A DNA stretch of 43,685 bases. Origin: an uncultured Collinsella sp. GTDB lineage: Bacteria > Actinomycetota > Coriobacteriia > Coriobacteriales > Coriobacteriaceae. The notes below the pieces were generated by a model that was not told where the DNA came from, did no database searches, and saw only the letters and a program-made list of their open reading frames with translations. The position numbers and the translations under genes were made by a program. Below, piece by piece: positions 32,533-40,780 of this stretch (position 1 is the stretch's first letter; each line of letters begins with the position of its first letter). The stretch covers positions 1 through 43,685 of the forward strand of contig CALJCO010000002.1 of NCBI GenBank assembly GCA_938023905.1, in the 5' to 3' direction.

Positions 32533-33885
32533 ATGTCTGACGACTTTTACACCATGGTCGATTCCGGAGACCCGGCACCCGACAACGAGCACATCACCGG
32601 CGTGCGCGAAGAGCGTGAGGAAGGCGAGCAGACGACCACGCAGGCGCCAAAAGCCATGTACGCCGCGCGGATCGCCGTCTATGACGATATGCTGTCGACA
32701 CCGCGTGTGATCGTCATTGATCCGCAAGATGTCCGCACGTATTTGGAAGAGACGACCAACACCGTCTACCAGTGCATGAAAGAACAAGGTGGCCATATCT
32801 CGCTCATGGTCATCCGCGAGATTGTCGAAAACTTTATCCACGCGCACTTTGCCGAGCCCATCATCTCGATTCTGGACGGCGGAGACACCATCCGCTTCGC
32901 TGATCAAGGACCCGGCATCGACGACAAGGAGCGTGCTTTCGACTTTGGCGTTACCAGCGCAAACAGCAAGATGAAGCGCTACATCCGTGGAACCGGAGCA
33001 GGGTTTCCCATGGTGCAGGAGTATTTGGAAAACGCCGGCGGGGCCGTGTCCATCGAGGACAACATGGGCAACGGCACCGTGGTTACGGTAAGCCTGGACC
33101 CTAAACGCGTGCAGGAAATCGAACGCGCCGGCGGGCGCGGTGCTGCCGTGCGGCCCGAGACGAAGCAGCCCGCATATCCCCTGCCGGGAGCTTTTGCGCA
33201 GCAGCCCATGGCAACGCAACAGATGCAGCCCCGCGTGGGACAGATGCAGCAGCCCGGAATGCTTCCTACACAAGAGTCCCAGGCGGCGTCGATGTCGATG
33301 CCGCCAAACGTGCCAGAGGCCATGCCGCTGGCGGATCAGGATACAGCAGCAATGCAGCAGGCGACGGGGGCACCGGGTAGCCAGCAAATGGGCTATCAGC
33401 CGTACCAACAGGGATATCCATATCAGCAGATGCCGCCACTGGGGTATGGCCAGCAGTTCCCACAGCAGTACCAGCAGGGATATCAGCAGCCGTACCAGCA
33501 GATGCCGCAGCAGCAGCACAACCCCTGGGCCCAGCAGATGACTCCGCAGCCTTACCACCAGTGGCCTCAAAGTTTTCAACAGCAAATGCCGCCGATGCAG
33601 AGTTCTCAACAACCAGCAGCTCAAATGATGTATCCTAATGCAGCAAATCAGTATGCGCAGCCACAACCGGACGTGTTCGTAAGCGATCGCGGCAACGCCG
33701 CGCTGGGCTATCTGGCGCAAAATCAAGCGTGCGGTGCTACCGATCTGGCGAGGGCGTTTGGAAACTCGGCCCCCACTTGGTCACGCACGCTCAATGACTT
33801 GGCGCAGGCCGGCTTGGTCATCAAGCATGGCCAGAAATACCATCTGACCGAACTCGGCGCCGCTCGCGTGCGAGCTCAGAGCTAA
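32533..33885 (+). CDS. GHKL ATPase-winged helix protein upstream of dnaA
   Basis: 450 residues, function unknown. Residues ~60-190 form a HATPase_c (GHKL) domain: N box 'IREIVENFIHAHF' with Asn100, G1 'ADQGPGID' (124-131), G2 'GTGAGFPMVQEYLENAGG' from 153, and 'NGTVVTVSL'. No HisKA dimerisation domain or phosphoacceptor His precedes it. Residues ~200-378 are a Gln/Met/Pro/Tyr-rich low-complexity linker. The last ~70 residues look like a MarR-type winged helix ('GYLAQNQACGATDLARAFG', 'SRTLNDLAQAGLVIKHGQKYHL'). Only 15 bp separate it from dnaA, so they are probably co-transcribed. The Shine-Dalgarno is weak. It could be an ATP-dependent DNA-binding regulator or serine kinase of the SpoIIAB/RsbW class; neither is shown. 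Confidence 0.85.
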   Translation: MSDDFYTMVDSGDPAPDNEHITGVREEREEGEQTTTQAPKAMYAARIAVYDDMLSTPRVIVIDPQDVRTYLEETTNTVYQCMKEQGGHISLMVIREIVENFIHAHFAEPIISILDGGDTIRFADQGPGIDDKERAFDFGVTSANSKMKRYIRGTGAGFPMVQEYLENAGGAVSIEDNMGNGTVVTVSLDPKRVQEIERAGGRGAAVRPETKQPAYPLPGAFAQQPMATQQMQPRVGQMQQPGMLPTQESQAASMSMPPNVPEAMPLADQDTAAMQQATGAPGSQQMGYQPYQQGYPYQQMPPLGYGQQFPQQYQQGYQQPYQQMPQQQHNPWAQQMTPQPYHQWPQSFQQQMPPMQSSQQPAAQMMYPNAANQYAQPQPDVFVSDRGNAALGYLAQNQACGATDLARAFGNSAPTWSRTLNDLAQAGLVIKHGQKYHLTELGAARVRAQS

Positions 33886-33900
33886 AGAACGGGAGAGACA

Positions 33901-35625
33901 GTGGACGAGGAAGCAAGCATCATCCTGGGGGATGCCATCGCCTTTTGCCAGCGCGACGGCCGAGATGCACGCCTCATCAACATGCTGGGGCAATCGCGCG
34001 CCATAAGCCTGACCGAAGATACGCTCACGATCGAGGCCCCCTCGCGCTTTGCCATCGCGCAGCTCAAAAAGCATCAGCCGACCATTGAGGCCTATCTGGA
34101 AGAAATCGCCTTTGCACCGATCGCGCTCGACATCGTGGCACCGCAAGGCGCCGCGACGGAATCCGCTGCCGCGACGGCGCCTGCCACGGCTCCCGCTGCT
34201 TCCCCGGCGGTGCCGGCCTCCGCAGGCGACGTGCCGACAATCGAGCACCAGCACAGCGATGTTTCCCGTGAAACCATGGCACCGTTGCCGACCGCGGCGG
34301 CGACGTCAACGAACGCACCCGTCACGCACATGCCCATCGCTCACGACGCAACGACGGGCGCGGATTCGGGCATTGCAATCAAGAACACTCTCTCGGCCGA
34401 TGATTTTCGCCGCATGATGAACCAGATGAAGGGTGGAGCGCCAACTAAATCCACGCAAGCTGCGACCCCCGCTTCACCCATGCCAGCACCGACCGCGCCG
34501 GCCGAACAGAATACGGATGGAGCCCCGCTCGCCGCGAACTCAAAATTTACCTTTGAGAACTTTGTCTACGGCCCCGAGAACAGCCATGCCTATCGCTCGG
34601 CACTCAAGTTTGCCGCCCTCGCGGACGAGCGGGGCACGTGCACATCACTGTTCATCTACGGCAAATCGGGCCTGGGCAAGACGCACCTGCTGCTTGCCAT
34701 CAAAAACGAGCTCGCCGAAAAGTCGCCCGAGATCAAGGTCAAGTATGCCAACTCCCAGGCATATCTGGACGACCTGATGACCGAGTTCGACCGCCAAAAG
34801 AAGAGCAACGCCCCCATCATGCAGGCGTACCACGGCGTGGACGTGCTCATCATCGATGACATCCAAAACATCATCGGCAAGCGCGCGAGCGTGGACTACT
34901 TTTTCCAGCTCATGGACGAGTTCATCCGCAACAACAAGAAGGTCGTCATCGCGGCAGACCGCGCCCCCAAGGACCTGAGCATGGACGAGCGTCTGACCAG
35001 CCGCTTTAACGCCGGTATGCTCTGTTTGGTGGCGGAGCCCAGCTACGAGATGAAATACAAGATCTTGCAGCGCTACTACGAGAACACGATAGCCGCCGCG
35101 CCCGAGGCGGGCGACGACTCGCTGTTGGCGGCCTATGGCGGCGACGGCGGGCACCTGACCGACGAGCACTTTAAACACATGGCAGAGGTGTCGGGCACCA
35201 ACATCCGCGAACTCGAGAGCTTCTGCGAGCGCTGCGCCGGCGAGGCGGGCGACCGCGAGCGCGAGGGCGGGGAGCTCACCTTTGATGATATCGACGCCAT
35301 TGCTAGCCAGTACTTCGACACATCGGCCAAAAAGATCAACGTCCAGACGGTTCAGTCCGTCATCGAAGAGCAGTACGGCGTGACGCACGAGGAGCTCATC
35401 GGCCCGCGTCGCAACGCCAATATCGCCAAAGCACGCCATATCGCTATCTACCTAGCCATCGAGATGTGCGAGATGACGACCACGGCGGTGGGCGCCGAAT
35501 TTGGCAACCGCAACCACTCGACCGTCAGCACGAGTTACAAAAAGGTCCAGAAGATGATCCAGGAAGACCGCACCGTCACCGAAGATCTCAAGTCGCTGCG
35601 CGATAAAATTACACTGCGCTCGTAG
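33901..35625 (+). CDS. dnaA: Chromosomal replication initiator DnaA
   Basis: 574-residue AAA+ initiator that binds oriC and melts it. Domain I is short and divergent; domain II is a long Ala/Pro/Thr-rich linker (about residues 80-215). The AAA+ core has Walker A 'YGKSGLGKTHLL' near residue 252, Walker B 'VLIIDDIQNI' and sensor-type 'RLTSRFNAG'. Domain IV has 'RRNANIAKARHIAIYLAIEM' and 'FGNRNHSTVSTSYKK' (535-542 being GNRNHSTV). The usual signature is GGRDHTTV, so the Asp and first Thr that contact DnaA-box bases are replaced by Asn and Ser. GTG start with GGGAGA four bases upstream, second gene after the HATPase gene. Confidence 0.97.
   Translation: MDEEASIILGDAIAFCQRDGRDARLINMLGQSRAISLTEDTLTIEAPSRFAIAQLKKHQPTIEAYLEEIAFAPIALDIVAPQGAATESAAATAPATAPAASPAVPASAGDVPTIEHQHSDVSRETMAPLPTAAATSTNAPVTHMPIAHDATTGADSGIAIKNTLSADDFRRMMNQMKGGAPTKSTQAATPASPMPAPTAPAEQNTDGAPLAANSKFTFENFVYGPENSHAYRSALKFAALADERGTCTSLFIYGKSGLGKTHLLLAIKNELAEKSPEIKVKYANSQAYLDDLMTEFDRQKKSNAPIMQAYHGVDVLIIDDIQNIIGKRASVDYFFQLMDEFIRNNKKVVIAADRAPKDLSMDERLTSRFNAGMLCLVAEPSYEMKYKILQRYYENTIAAAPEAGDDSLLAAYGGDGGHLTDEHFKHMAEVSGTNIRELESFCERCAGEAGDREREGGELTFDDIDAIASQYFDTSAKKINVQTVQSVIEEQYGVTHEELIGPRRNANIAKARHIAIYLAIEMCEMTTTAVGAEFGNRNHSTVSTSYKKVQKMIQEDRTVTEDLKSLRDKITLRS
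34260..34275. promoter_or_regulatory. parS-like sequence inside dnaA
   Basis: TGTTTCCCGTGAAACC, two mismatches to parS, in the non-conserved linker region of dnaA. It could be a weak ParB site or chance. Confidence 0.35.
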
Positions 35626-35863
35626 GGAAATAGAGACACCTGTTGAAAACTTGTCGAAACCACGGGCATAAGGTGTTTAAAACCCAACCCGCGGTGATGA
35701 AAAGTTTTGCGCAGGTTTTGAACGTGGAAAACCACCCCCGTTGCACACAGGTTGCTGTCGATTCTCTTTTTGGGTCTGACCTGCGTCTTTGGGAGTAATC
35801 AACAGTTTCGTCAGTGCTATTACTATTATTAAGATATTTATATCTATAGAAAGGTATTAAAAG
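35626..35863. other. Candidate oriC part 2: inverted DnaA box and AT-rich DUE
   Basis: The dnaA-dnaN gap carries CCTGTTGAAAAC at 35639-35650, the exact inverse of the 12-mer found upstream, plus looser relatives at 35704-35715 and 35740-35751. From about 35814 to 35863 the sequence is nearly all A/T, very unlike the surroundings, and could be the DNA unwinding element. The dnaN Shine-Dalgarno (GAAAGG) lies at its right edge. Confidence 0.65.
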
Positions 35864-36967
35864 ATGAAGTTCACCGTCAGCCAGAGCTCGCTTACACAAG
35901 CCATCGGCGTCGTTATGAAGGGTGTCGCTTCGGCATCCACCCTTCCCATCCTGTCGGGCGTGCTCGTCAAGGCGCAAGACGGCATCTTGGAATTCCAAAC
36001 CTCTAACTACACCATCTCGATCCGTCATCGCATCGCGGCGCATGTCGAAGAAGAGGGCGAGATGGTTATCCCCTGTAAGATGCTCTCCAATATCACCAAG
36101 ACCCTCCCCGATGCTCCGGTCGCCTTTGAGCTGTCCGAGCGCCAGGTGCTGATTAGTTGCGAGAAGAGCTCTTTCCGCCTGAACACGCTCGATGCCAATG
36201 ACTTCCCCGAGTTTCCGGCCTATGCCATCGAGAGTGCCGTGGAGCTGCCGACCGATATCTTGTCCGAAATGGTCGGCCGCGTGTGGCGCGTCACCTCGAC
36301 CGACAAGGCCCGCCCCATCCTGGGCGGTGTGCACATGAAGGTCGAGAACAACACCGTGCGCCTGGTGGCGACCGATTCCTTCCGCTTGGCCGTGTGCGAT
36401 ACGCAGGTCGAGACCTCGACCCTCGAGGGCTCCTTTGAGCTCAACGTTCCAGCCGACGCCTTTAACGACGCGCTGAACATCATGGCCAGCCAGGCGACCA
36501 TTATGATCGGGGCTACCGACACCCAGGTCGTCTTCGAGGCCGGCAACACCACCTACGTGTCGCGCCGCATCGAGGGCGTGTACCCCAACTACAAGCAGCT
36601 CATCCCCGATTCGTGCGTGACGAGCGTCAAGATCGACGTCGCCGCCTTTAACGCCGCCCTCAAGCGCGTGGCCGTTATCGCGAGCGCCAACCCCGCCGTC
36701 AAGTTCGAGATCGATGTCGAGAACGGGCAGATGGGCCTGTCCTCCATTTCCAATGACCAGGACCTTGCGCAGGAGACGATCGATGTCGAGGCCGAGGGCG
36801 AGTCGGGTACCATCGCCTTCAACTACCACTACATCTTCGGCTGCCTCAATGCCCTGTCCAAGGAGAAGGAGATCACGCTGGAGCTCAAGAGCTACTCGCA
36901 GGCGGGCATCTTCAAGTCCTACGACAAGATCAACTACCTGTACCTAGTCATGCCGGTCCGCATCTAG
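35864..36967 (+). CDS. dnaN: DNA polymerase III beta sliding clamp
   Basis: 367-residue sliding clamp that tethers polymerase III to DNA. Start 'MKFTVSQSSLTQAIGVVMKGVASASTLPILSGVLV' matches the family, as does the C-terminal 'KINYLYLVMPVRI'. Three clamp repeats are consistent with the length. Begins 238 bases after dnaA, across the AT-rich segment, and precedes recF by nine bases. Confidence 0.98.
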   Translation: MKFTVSQSSLTQAIGVVMKGVASASTLPILSGVLVKAQDGILEFQTSNYTISIRHRIAAHVEEEGEMVIPCKMLSNITKTLPDAPVAFELSERQVLISCEKSSFRLNTLDANDFPEFPAYAIESAVELPTDILSEMVGRVWRVTSTDKARPILGGVHMKVENNTVRLVATDSFRLAVCDTQVETSTLEGSFELNVPADAFNDALNIMASQATIMIGATDTQVVFEAGNTTYVSRRIEGVYPNYKQLIPDSCVTSVKIDVAAFNAALKRVAVIASANPAVKFEIDVENGQMGLSSISNDQDLAQETIDVEAEGESGTIAFNYHYIFGCLNALSKEKEITLELKSYSQAGIFKSYDKINYLYLVMPVRI

Positions 36968-36976
36968 CGCTGCGCC

Positions 36977-38083
36977 ATGACCATATTCGCCCGCGATCTT
37001 TCCGTCGCGCACTACCGCAGCTTCGATAGCTATCGCCTTGCCCTGGACGAGGGCGTGACGATACTTGCGGGACCCAACGCAGCGGGAAAGACCAATCTCA
37101 TAGAGGCGCTGCAGCTGCTGACGAGCGGTGCCTCGTTTAGGCATCCGACCGCAGCCGAGCTCGTCCATGACGGCGTGGGCTCGTGCAAGGTCGAGCTGAG
37201 GCTCGAGGGCGACGGCCGCGTGCTTGATATGGGATTGAGCGCGGGGGACGGTAAGCGCTCGTTTAGCCGCAACGGCAAGAGATGCTCCGCCGCCGGTGTG
37301 CGCGGGGTTCTGCCGAGCGTGCTGTTTTGTCCCGACCATCTGGACATGGTTAAGCGAGGCGCCAGTGTGCGCCGCGCCGCCCTCGATGACTTTGGCATGC
37401 AACTGAGCGCACGCTATGCCGATCTTGCGAATACCTATGGGCGTTGCGTGACCCAGCGTAATGCCTTGCTCAAGGAGACCTGGTGCTGCCGCGAGATGCT
37501 CGGCGCGTGGAACGATTCGATTGCCCGCGCGGGCTCGGCCCTGCTCGTGCACCGGTTGGCCCTACTCGACCGGCTGGCGGGCCATGTGCGCGCTGCCTAC
37601 GGGCAAGTGGCGTCCGGTGAGGCCGCCAACGTGTCCTATGCGTCCACGCTGGGGGATTTGCCCCAGGTCGAGGATCGCGAAGAGCTGAAGGGCTGGGCGT
37701 ACGAGCGCATGCTGGCTGCCCTCGATGAGCACGCCGACGAGGAAATTCGCCGCGGCGTGACGCTGGTGGGACCGCATCGCGACGAGATTGAGTTTACCGT
37801 GGCGGGTCGCTCCGCCCGTTCGTTTGCCAGCCAAGGACAGCAGCGTACACTGGTGCTGTCCTGGAAGGTGGCCGAGGTTGCCGTGGCTCGCGATGTCCTG
37901 GGCACCGCCCCACTGCTGCTTCTGGACGACGTGATGAGCGAGCTCGACGGCGGGCGTCGCGGTGCTTTCCTGCGGCTGATCGGCGATGATATCCAGACGG
38001 TCATAACTACGACCAACTTGGGGTACTTTACCGATGACCTGCTTGATCGAGCCAAGGTGGTGAGCATGGGTGAGACGTGCTAA
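36977..38083 (+). CDS. recF: DNA repair protein RecF
   Basis: 368-residue SMC-like ATPase of the RecFOR pathway, which helps load RecA at gaps. Walker A 'AGPNAAGKTNLIEAL', signature motif 'FASQGQQRTLVLSWK' and Walker B 'PLLLLDDVMSELD' are all present. No strong Shine-Dalgarno is seen, so translation may be coupled to dnaN. It overlaps the DUF721 gene by 14 bases. Confidence 0.97.
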   Translation: MTIFARDLSVAHYRSFDSYRLALDEGVTILAGPNAAGKTNLIEALQLLTSGASFRHPTAAELVHDGVGSCKVELRLEGDGRVLDMGLSAGDGKRSFSRNGKRCSAAGVRGVLPSVLFCPDHLDMVKRGASVRRAALDDFGMQLSARYADLANTYGRCVTQRNALLKETWCCREMLGAWNDSIARAGSALLVHRLALLDRLAGHVRAAYGQVASGEAANVSYASTLGDLPQVEDREELKGWAYERMLAALDEHADEEIRRGVTLVGPHRDEIEFTVAGRSARSFASQGQQRTLVLSWKVAEVAVARDVLGTAPLLLLDDVMSELDGGRRGAFLRLIGDDIQTVITTTNLGYFTDDLLDRAKVVSMGETC

Positions 38084-38633
38084 TTACGAGCGCGAGAGCG
38101 AGACAGTCGCCTTCAGCGGGTTTTTGAACGCAGAGCGCCAGCGCATCCTGGCGGCTGCAACGCCTAAGCGCCGTGCGCAGATGGAGGCTGCCGAGGAGTC
38201 GCGCACGGTCTATCGCGCATGGAACGCGGTGTGCTCGGGCACGCGCGAGGGACGGCATGTGACGGGACTGCGCTACCTGCCCGAGTCCAATGAGCTGCTG
38301 GTGTATCTCGACTCGCCCTCGTGGACGCAGGAAATGACGCTGTTGCGCGAGATCATCCGCGCACGCATGGAGCGCGCCGGTGCGCATGTGGACGGCCTGG
38401 TGTTCAAAACCACCGCGCCCGGTCACACACCGTCCGCCGCCAAGGAGCGCCTGCGCCCGGCGACGACCGAGCGATCGCCGGCCCCGCACGCCGACCTAAG
38501 TGAGGCCGAGCGTACCGAGATCGAGCGCCAAGTGGCGCCCATCGAAGACCAAAAACTGCGCGAGGCCCTCGAGAATGCCATGAGAGCCAGTGCCGAGTGG
38601 GCCAAGGGCGTGCAAAGCAAAAAAGAGCCTTAA
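38070..38633 (+). CDS. DUF721 / DciA-like protein
   Basis: 187-residue protein of the DUF721 family. 'VYRAWNAVCSGTREGRHVTGLRYLPESNELLVYLDSPSWTQEM' and 'LREIIRARMERAG' fit the conserved alpha-beta core. DciA members load the replicative helicase DnaB in bacteria without DnaC or DnaI; its place between recF and gyrB agrees. The GTG start lies within the recF end. The C-terminal ~60 residues are a charged, probably helical tail. The exact start is uncertain, as several GTGs are close together. Confidence 0.85.
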   Translation: MRRANYERESETVAFSGFLNAERQRILAAATPKRRAQMEAAEESRTVYRAWNAVCSGTREGRHVTGLRYLPESNELLVYLDSPSWTQEMTLLREIIRARMERAGAHVDGLVFKTTAPGHTPSAAKERLRPATTERSPAPHADLSEAERTEIERQVAPIEDQKLREALENAMRASAEWAKGVQSKKEP

Positions 38634-38660
38634 ATCGCATCTGGTGGCCTTGTAGAGCCA

Positions 38661-38689
38661 AATACCCTCGTTCCCGAGGGTATTTTTTT
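38661..38689 (+). terminator. Terminator before gyrB
   Basis: AATACCCTCG (38661-38670) pairs with CGAGGGTATT (38675-38684), with a TTCC loop and seven T in total. gyrBA therefore needs its own promoter in the following ~50 bases. Confidence 0.9.
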
Positions 38690-38738
38690 ACGATAAACTA
38701 GTAAGGCTGTACACATTTTCTTGACTGAAGGAGGACGT

Positions 38739-40769
38739 GTGGCAAACGAAAACGATTACGATGGCGGCGAGATTAAGATTCTCGAAGGTCTCGAGGCCGT
38801 TCGTAAGCGCCCGGGCATGTATATCGGCTCGACGAGCGCCAGCGGTCTGCATCACCTGGTGTGGGAGATCGTTGACAACTCCGTCGACGAGGCCATGGCC
38901 GGTTTCTGCACCGAGATCCAGGTGACGGTCCACGCCGACAACTCCATCACGGTCGTCGACAACGGGCGCGGCATCCCCGTCGACGAGCACCCTGTTAAAA
39001 AGATCCCGACGCTCGAGGTCGTTATGACGATCTTGCACGCCGGCGGTAAGTTCGATAACTCGGCCTATAAGGTCTCGGGCGGCCTGCACGGCGTGGGCAT
39101 CTCCGTCGTCAACGCACTGTCCAAGCGCGTGGTCGTGCAGGTGCGCCGTGATGGCAGCGTCTACGAGATGGAGTTCTCGCGTGGCAAGACCGTCAAGAAG
39201 ATGGAGGTCGTGGGCAGCTCGGATTCGACGGGTACCACCGTCACCTTCTGGCCCGACGACGAGATCTTCGAGACCTGTGTCTACGATTTCGATACGCTGC
39301 ACAACCGTCTGCAAGAGACGGCGTTCCTCAATAAGAATCTGAAGATTGTGCTGACCGACGAGCGCGAGGCGACTCCCCACGTGGAGGAGTTCTGCTACGA
39401 GGGCGGCATTATCGACTTCGTCAAGTTCCTCAACGATGGCAAGGATGTCCCCGAGGCCTTTAAGGAGCCCATCTACATCGAGGGTAAATCGGATCCGGAT
39501 GCGCCCGTGACCAAGATGGGCGAGGTCGAGGTGTCCCTGCAGTGGAATGCCGGCTATGGCGAGAACGTCATGTCGTTTGCCAACGACATCTACACCCCCG
39601 AGGGCGGCATGCACCTTGAGGGCTTCCGCACCGCCCTCACCCGCGTGATCAACGATTACGCCCGCAAGCAGAACCTGCTCAAGGAGAAGGACGCCAACCT
39701 GAGCGGCGACGACGTGCGTGAGGGCCTTTCGGCCGTTATCTCGGTCAAGCTGCCCGATCCGCAGTTTGAGGGCCAGACCAAGGCCAAGCTCGGTAGCTCC
39801 TATATGCGCGCGCTCACGCTCAAGATCGTGACCGACGGCCTTGCCGATTACTTGGAGGAGCATCCCAAGCCCGCTCGCGAGATCGTCAAGAAGGCGCAAC
39901 AGGCCTGCAAGGCGCGCAACGCCGCCCGCAAGGCGCGCGAGGCGACCCGCCGCAAGAGCCTGCTCGAGACGGCGTCCCTGCCCGGTAAGCTCGCTGACTG
40001 CTCGGTGCGCGATGCCGAGCTGACCGAGCTCTTCATCGTAGAGGGTGACTCGGCAGGCGGTTCGGCCAAGGACGGCCGTCGCCGAGACATCCAGGCGATT
40101 CTGCCCCTGCGCGGCAAGATTCTGAACGTCGAGCGCGTTGGTGACCATCGCGCGTTCTCGAGTGACACCATCCAGTCGCTGATTACCGCGATCGGCTGCG
40201 GCGTCACGACGAGTGCCGGCGACGGCGGCGACTTCGATATCACCAAGGCGCGCTACCACAAGATCATCATCATGACCGATGCAGACGTCGACGGTGCGCA
40301 CATCCGCATCCTGCTGCTGACGTTCTTCTACAAGTACATGCGTCCGCTGATCGATGCCGGCTACGTCTATGTTGCCTGTCCGCCCATCTTTGGCATTAAG
40401 GTGCGCAACAAGATACACTACGTGTATCCCAACGGCCGCCAGCCCGAAGACGAGATCCTGCGCGACACCATCCAGAGTCTGGGCCTGAACCCCGACGATA
40501 ACGACGAAGACGGCAAGGCCAAGGATGGCAAGATCACCAAGAAGCGCAAGGGCTATACCGTCCAGCGCTACAAGGGTCTGGGCGAGATGGACCCCAAGCA
40601 GCTCGCCTCGACGACGATGGATCCCAAGACCCGCATCCTGCAGCGCGTGTCGATCGAGGATGCCGTGGTGGCAGACCGCGCCGTGCGCGAGCTGATGGGT
40701 TCCGAGGTCGGCTATCGCCGCGAGTACATCGAGAAGCACGCACATGATGCACGATTCCTTGACGCTTAA
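38739..40769 (+). CDS. gyrB: DNA gyrase subunit B
   Basis: 676-residue ATPase subunit of gyrase. GHKL motifs 'LVWEIVDNSVDEAMAGF', 'VVDNGRGIPVDEH' and 'GGLHGVGISVVNAL'; TOPRIM 'IVEGDSAGGSAKDGRRRDIQAILPLRGKILNVE' with metal site 'IIMTDADVDGAHI'; C-terminal 'QRYKGLGEMDPKQLASTTMDP'. Lacks the large insert of Gram-negative GyrB. AAGGAGG four bases before the GTG at 38739 makes this the start rather than the in-frame TTG at 38721. gyrA follows after 11 bases. Confidence 0.98.
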   Translation: MANENDYDGGEIKILEGLEAVRKRPGMYIGSTSASGLHHLVWEIVDNSVDEAMAGFCTEIQVTVHADNSITVVDNGRGIPVDEHPVKKIPTLEVVMTILHAGGKFDNSAYKVSGGLHGVGISVVNALSKRVVVQVRRDGSVYEMEFSRGKTVKKMEVVGSSDSTGTTVTFWPDDEIFETCVYDFDTLHNRLQETAFLNKNLKIVLTDEREATPHVEEFCYEGGIIDFVKFLNDGKDVPEAFKEPIYIEGKSDPDAPVTKMGEVEVSLQWNAGYGENVMSFANDIYTPEGGMHLEGFRTALTRVINDYARKQNLLKEKDANLSGDDVREGLSAVISVKLPDPQFEGQTKAKLGSSYMRALTLKIVTDGLADYLEEHPKPAREIVKKAQQACKARNAARKAREATRRKSLLETASLPGKLADCSVRDAELTELFIVEGDSAGGSAKDGRRRDIQAILPLRGKILNVERVGDHRAFSSDTIQSLITAIGCGVTTSAGDGGDFDITKARYHKIIIMTDADVDGAHIRILLLTFFYKYMRPLIDAGYVYVACPPIFGIKVRNKIHYVYPNGRQPEDEILRDTIQSLGLNPDDNDEDGKAKDGKITKKRKGYTVQRYKGLGEMDPKQLASTTMDPKTRILQRVSIEDAVVADRAVRELMGSEVGYRREYIEKHAHDARFLDA

Positions 40770-40780
40770 GAGGAGGTAAC

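Noticed and set aside
33573..33581. TTTTCAACA inside the HATPase gene as a further DnaA box
   Set aside because: It falls in codons for Phe-Gln-Gln within a Gln-rich stretch, where the match is likely a by-product of coding.
33170..33660. Tandem-like CAG-rich repeats considered as a repeat array or CRISPR-like structure
   Set aside because: They encode the Gln/Met/Pro-rich linker in frame, with no constant repeat unit or spacing.
38688..40745. Long open frame antisense to gyrB, and a similar one antisense to the M28-like gene (16300-19887)
   Set aside because: Both mirror strongly conserved or well-started genes, show repetitive Gly/Arg/Leu or Ala/Val/Asp composition typical of antisense frames in GC-rich DNA, and have no ribosome-binding site.
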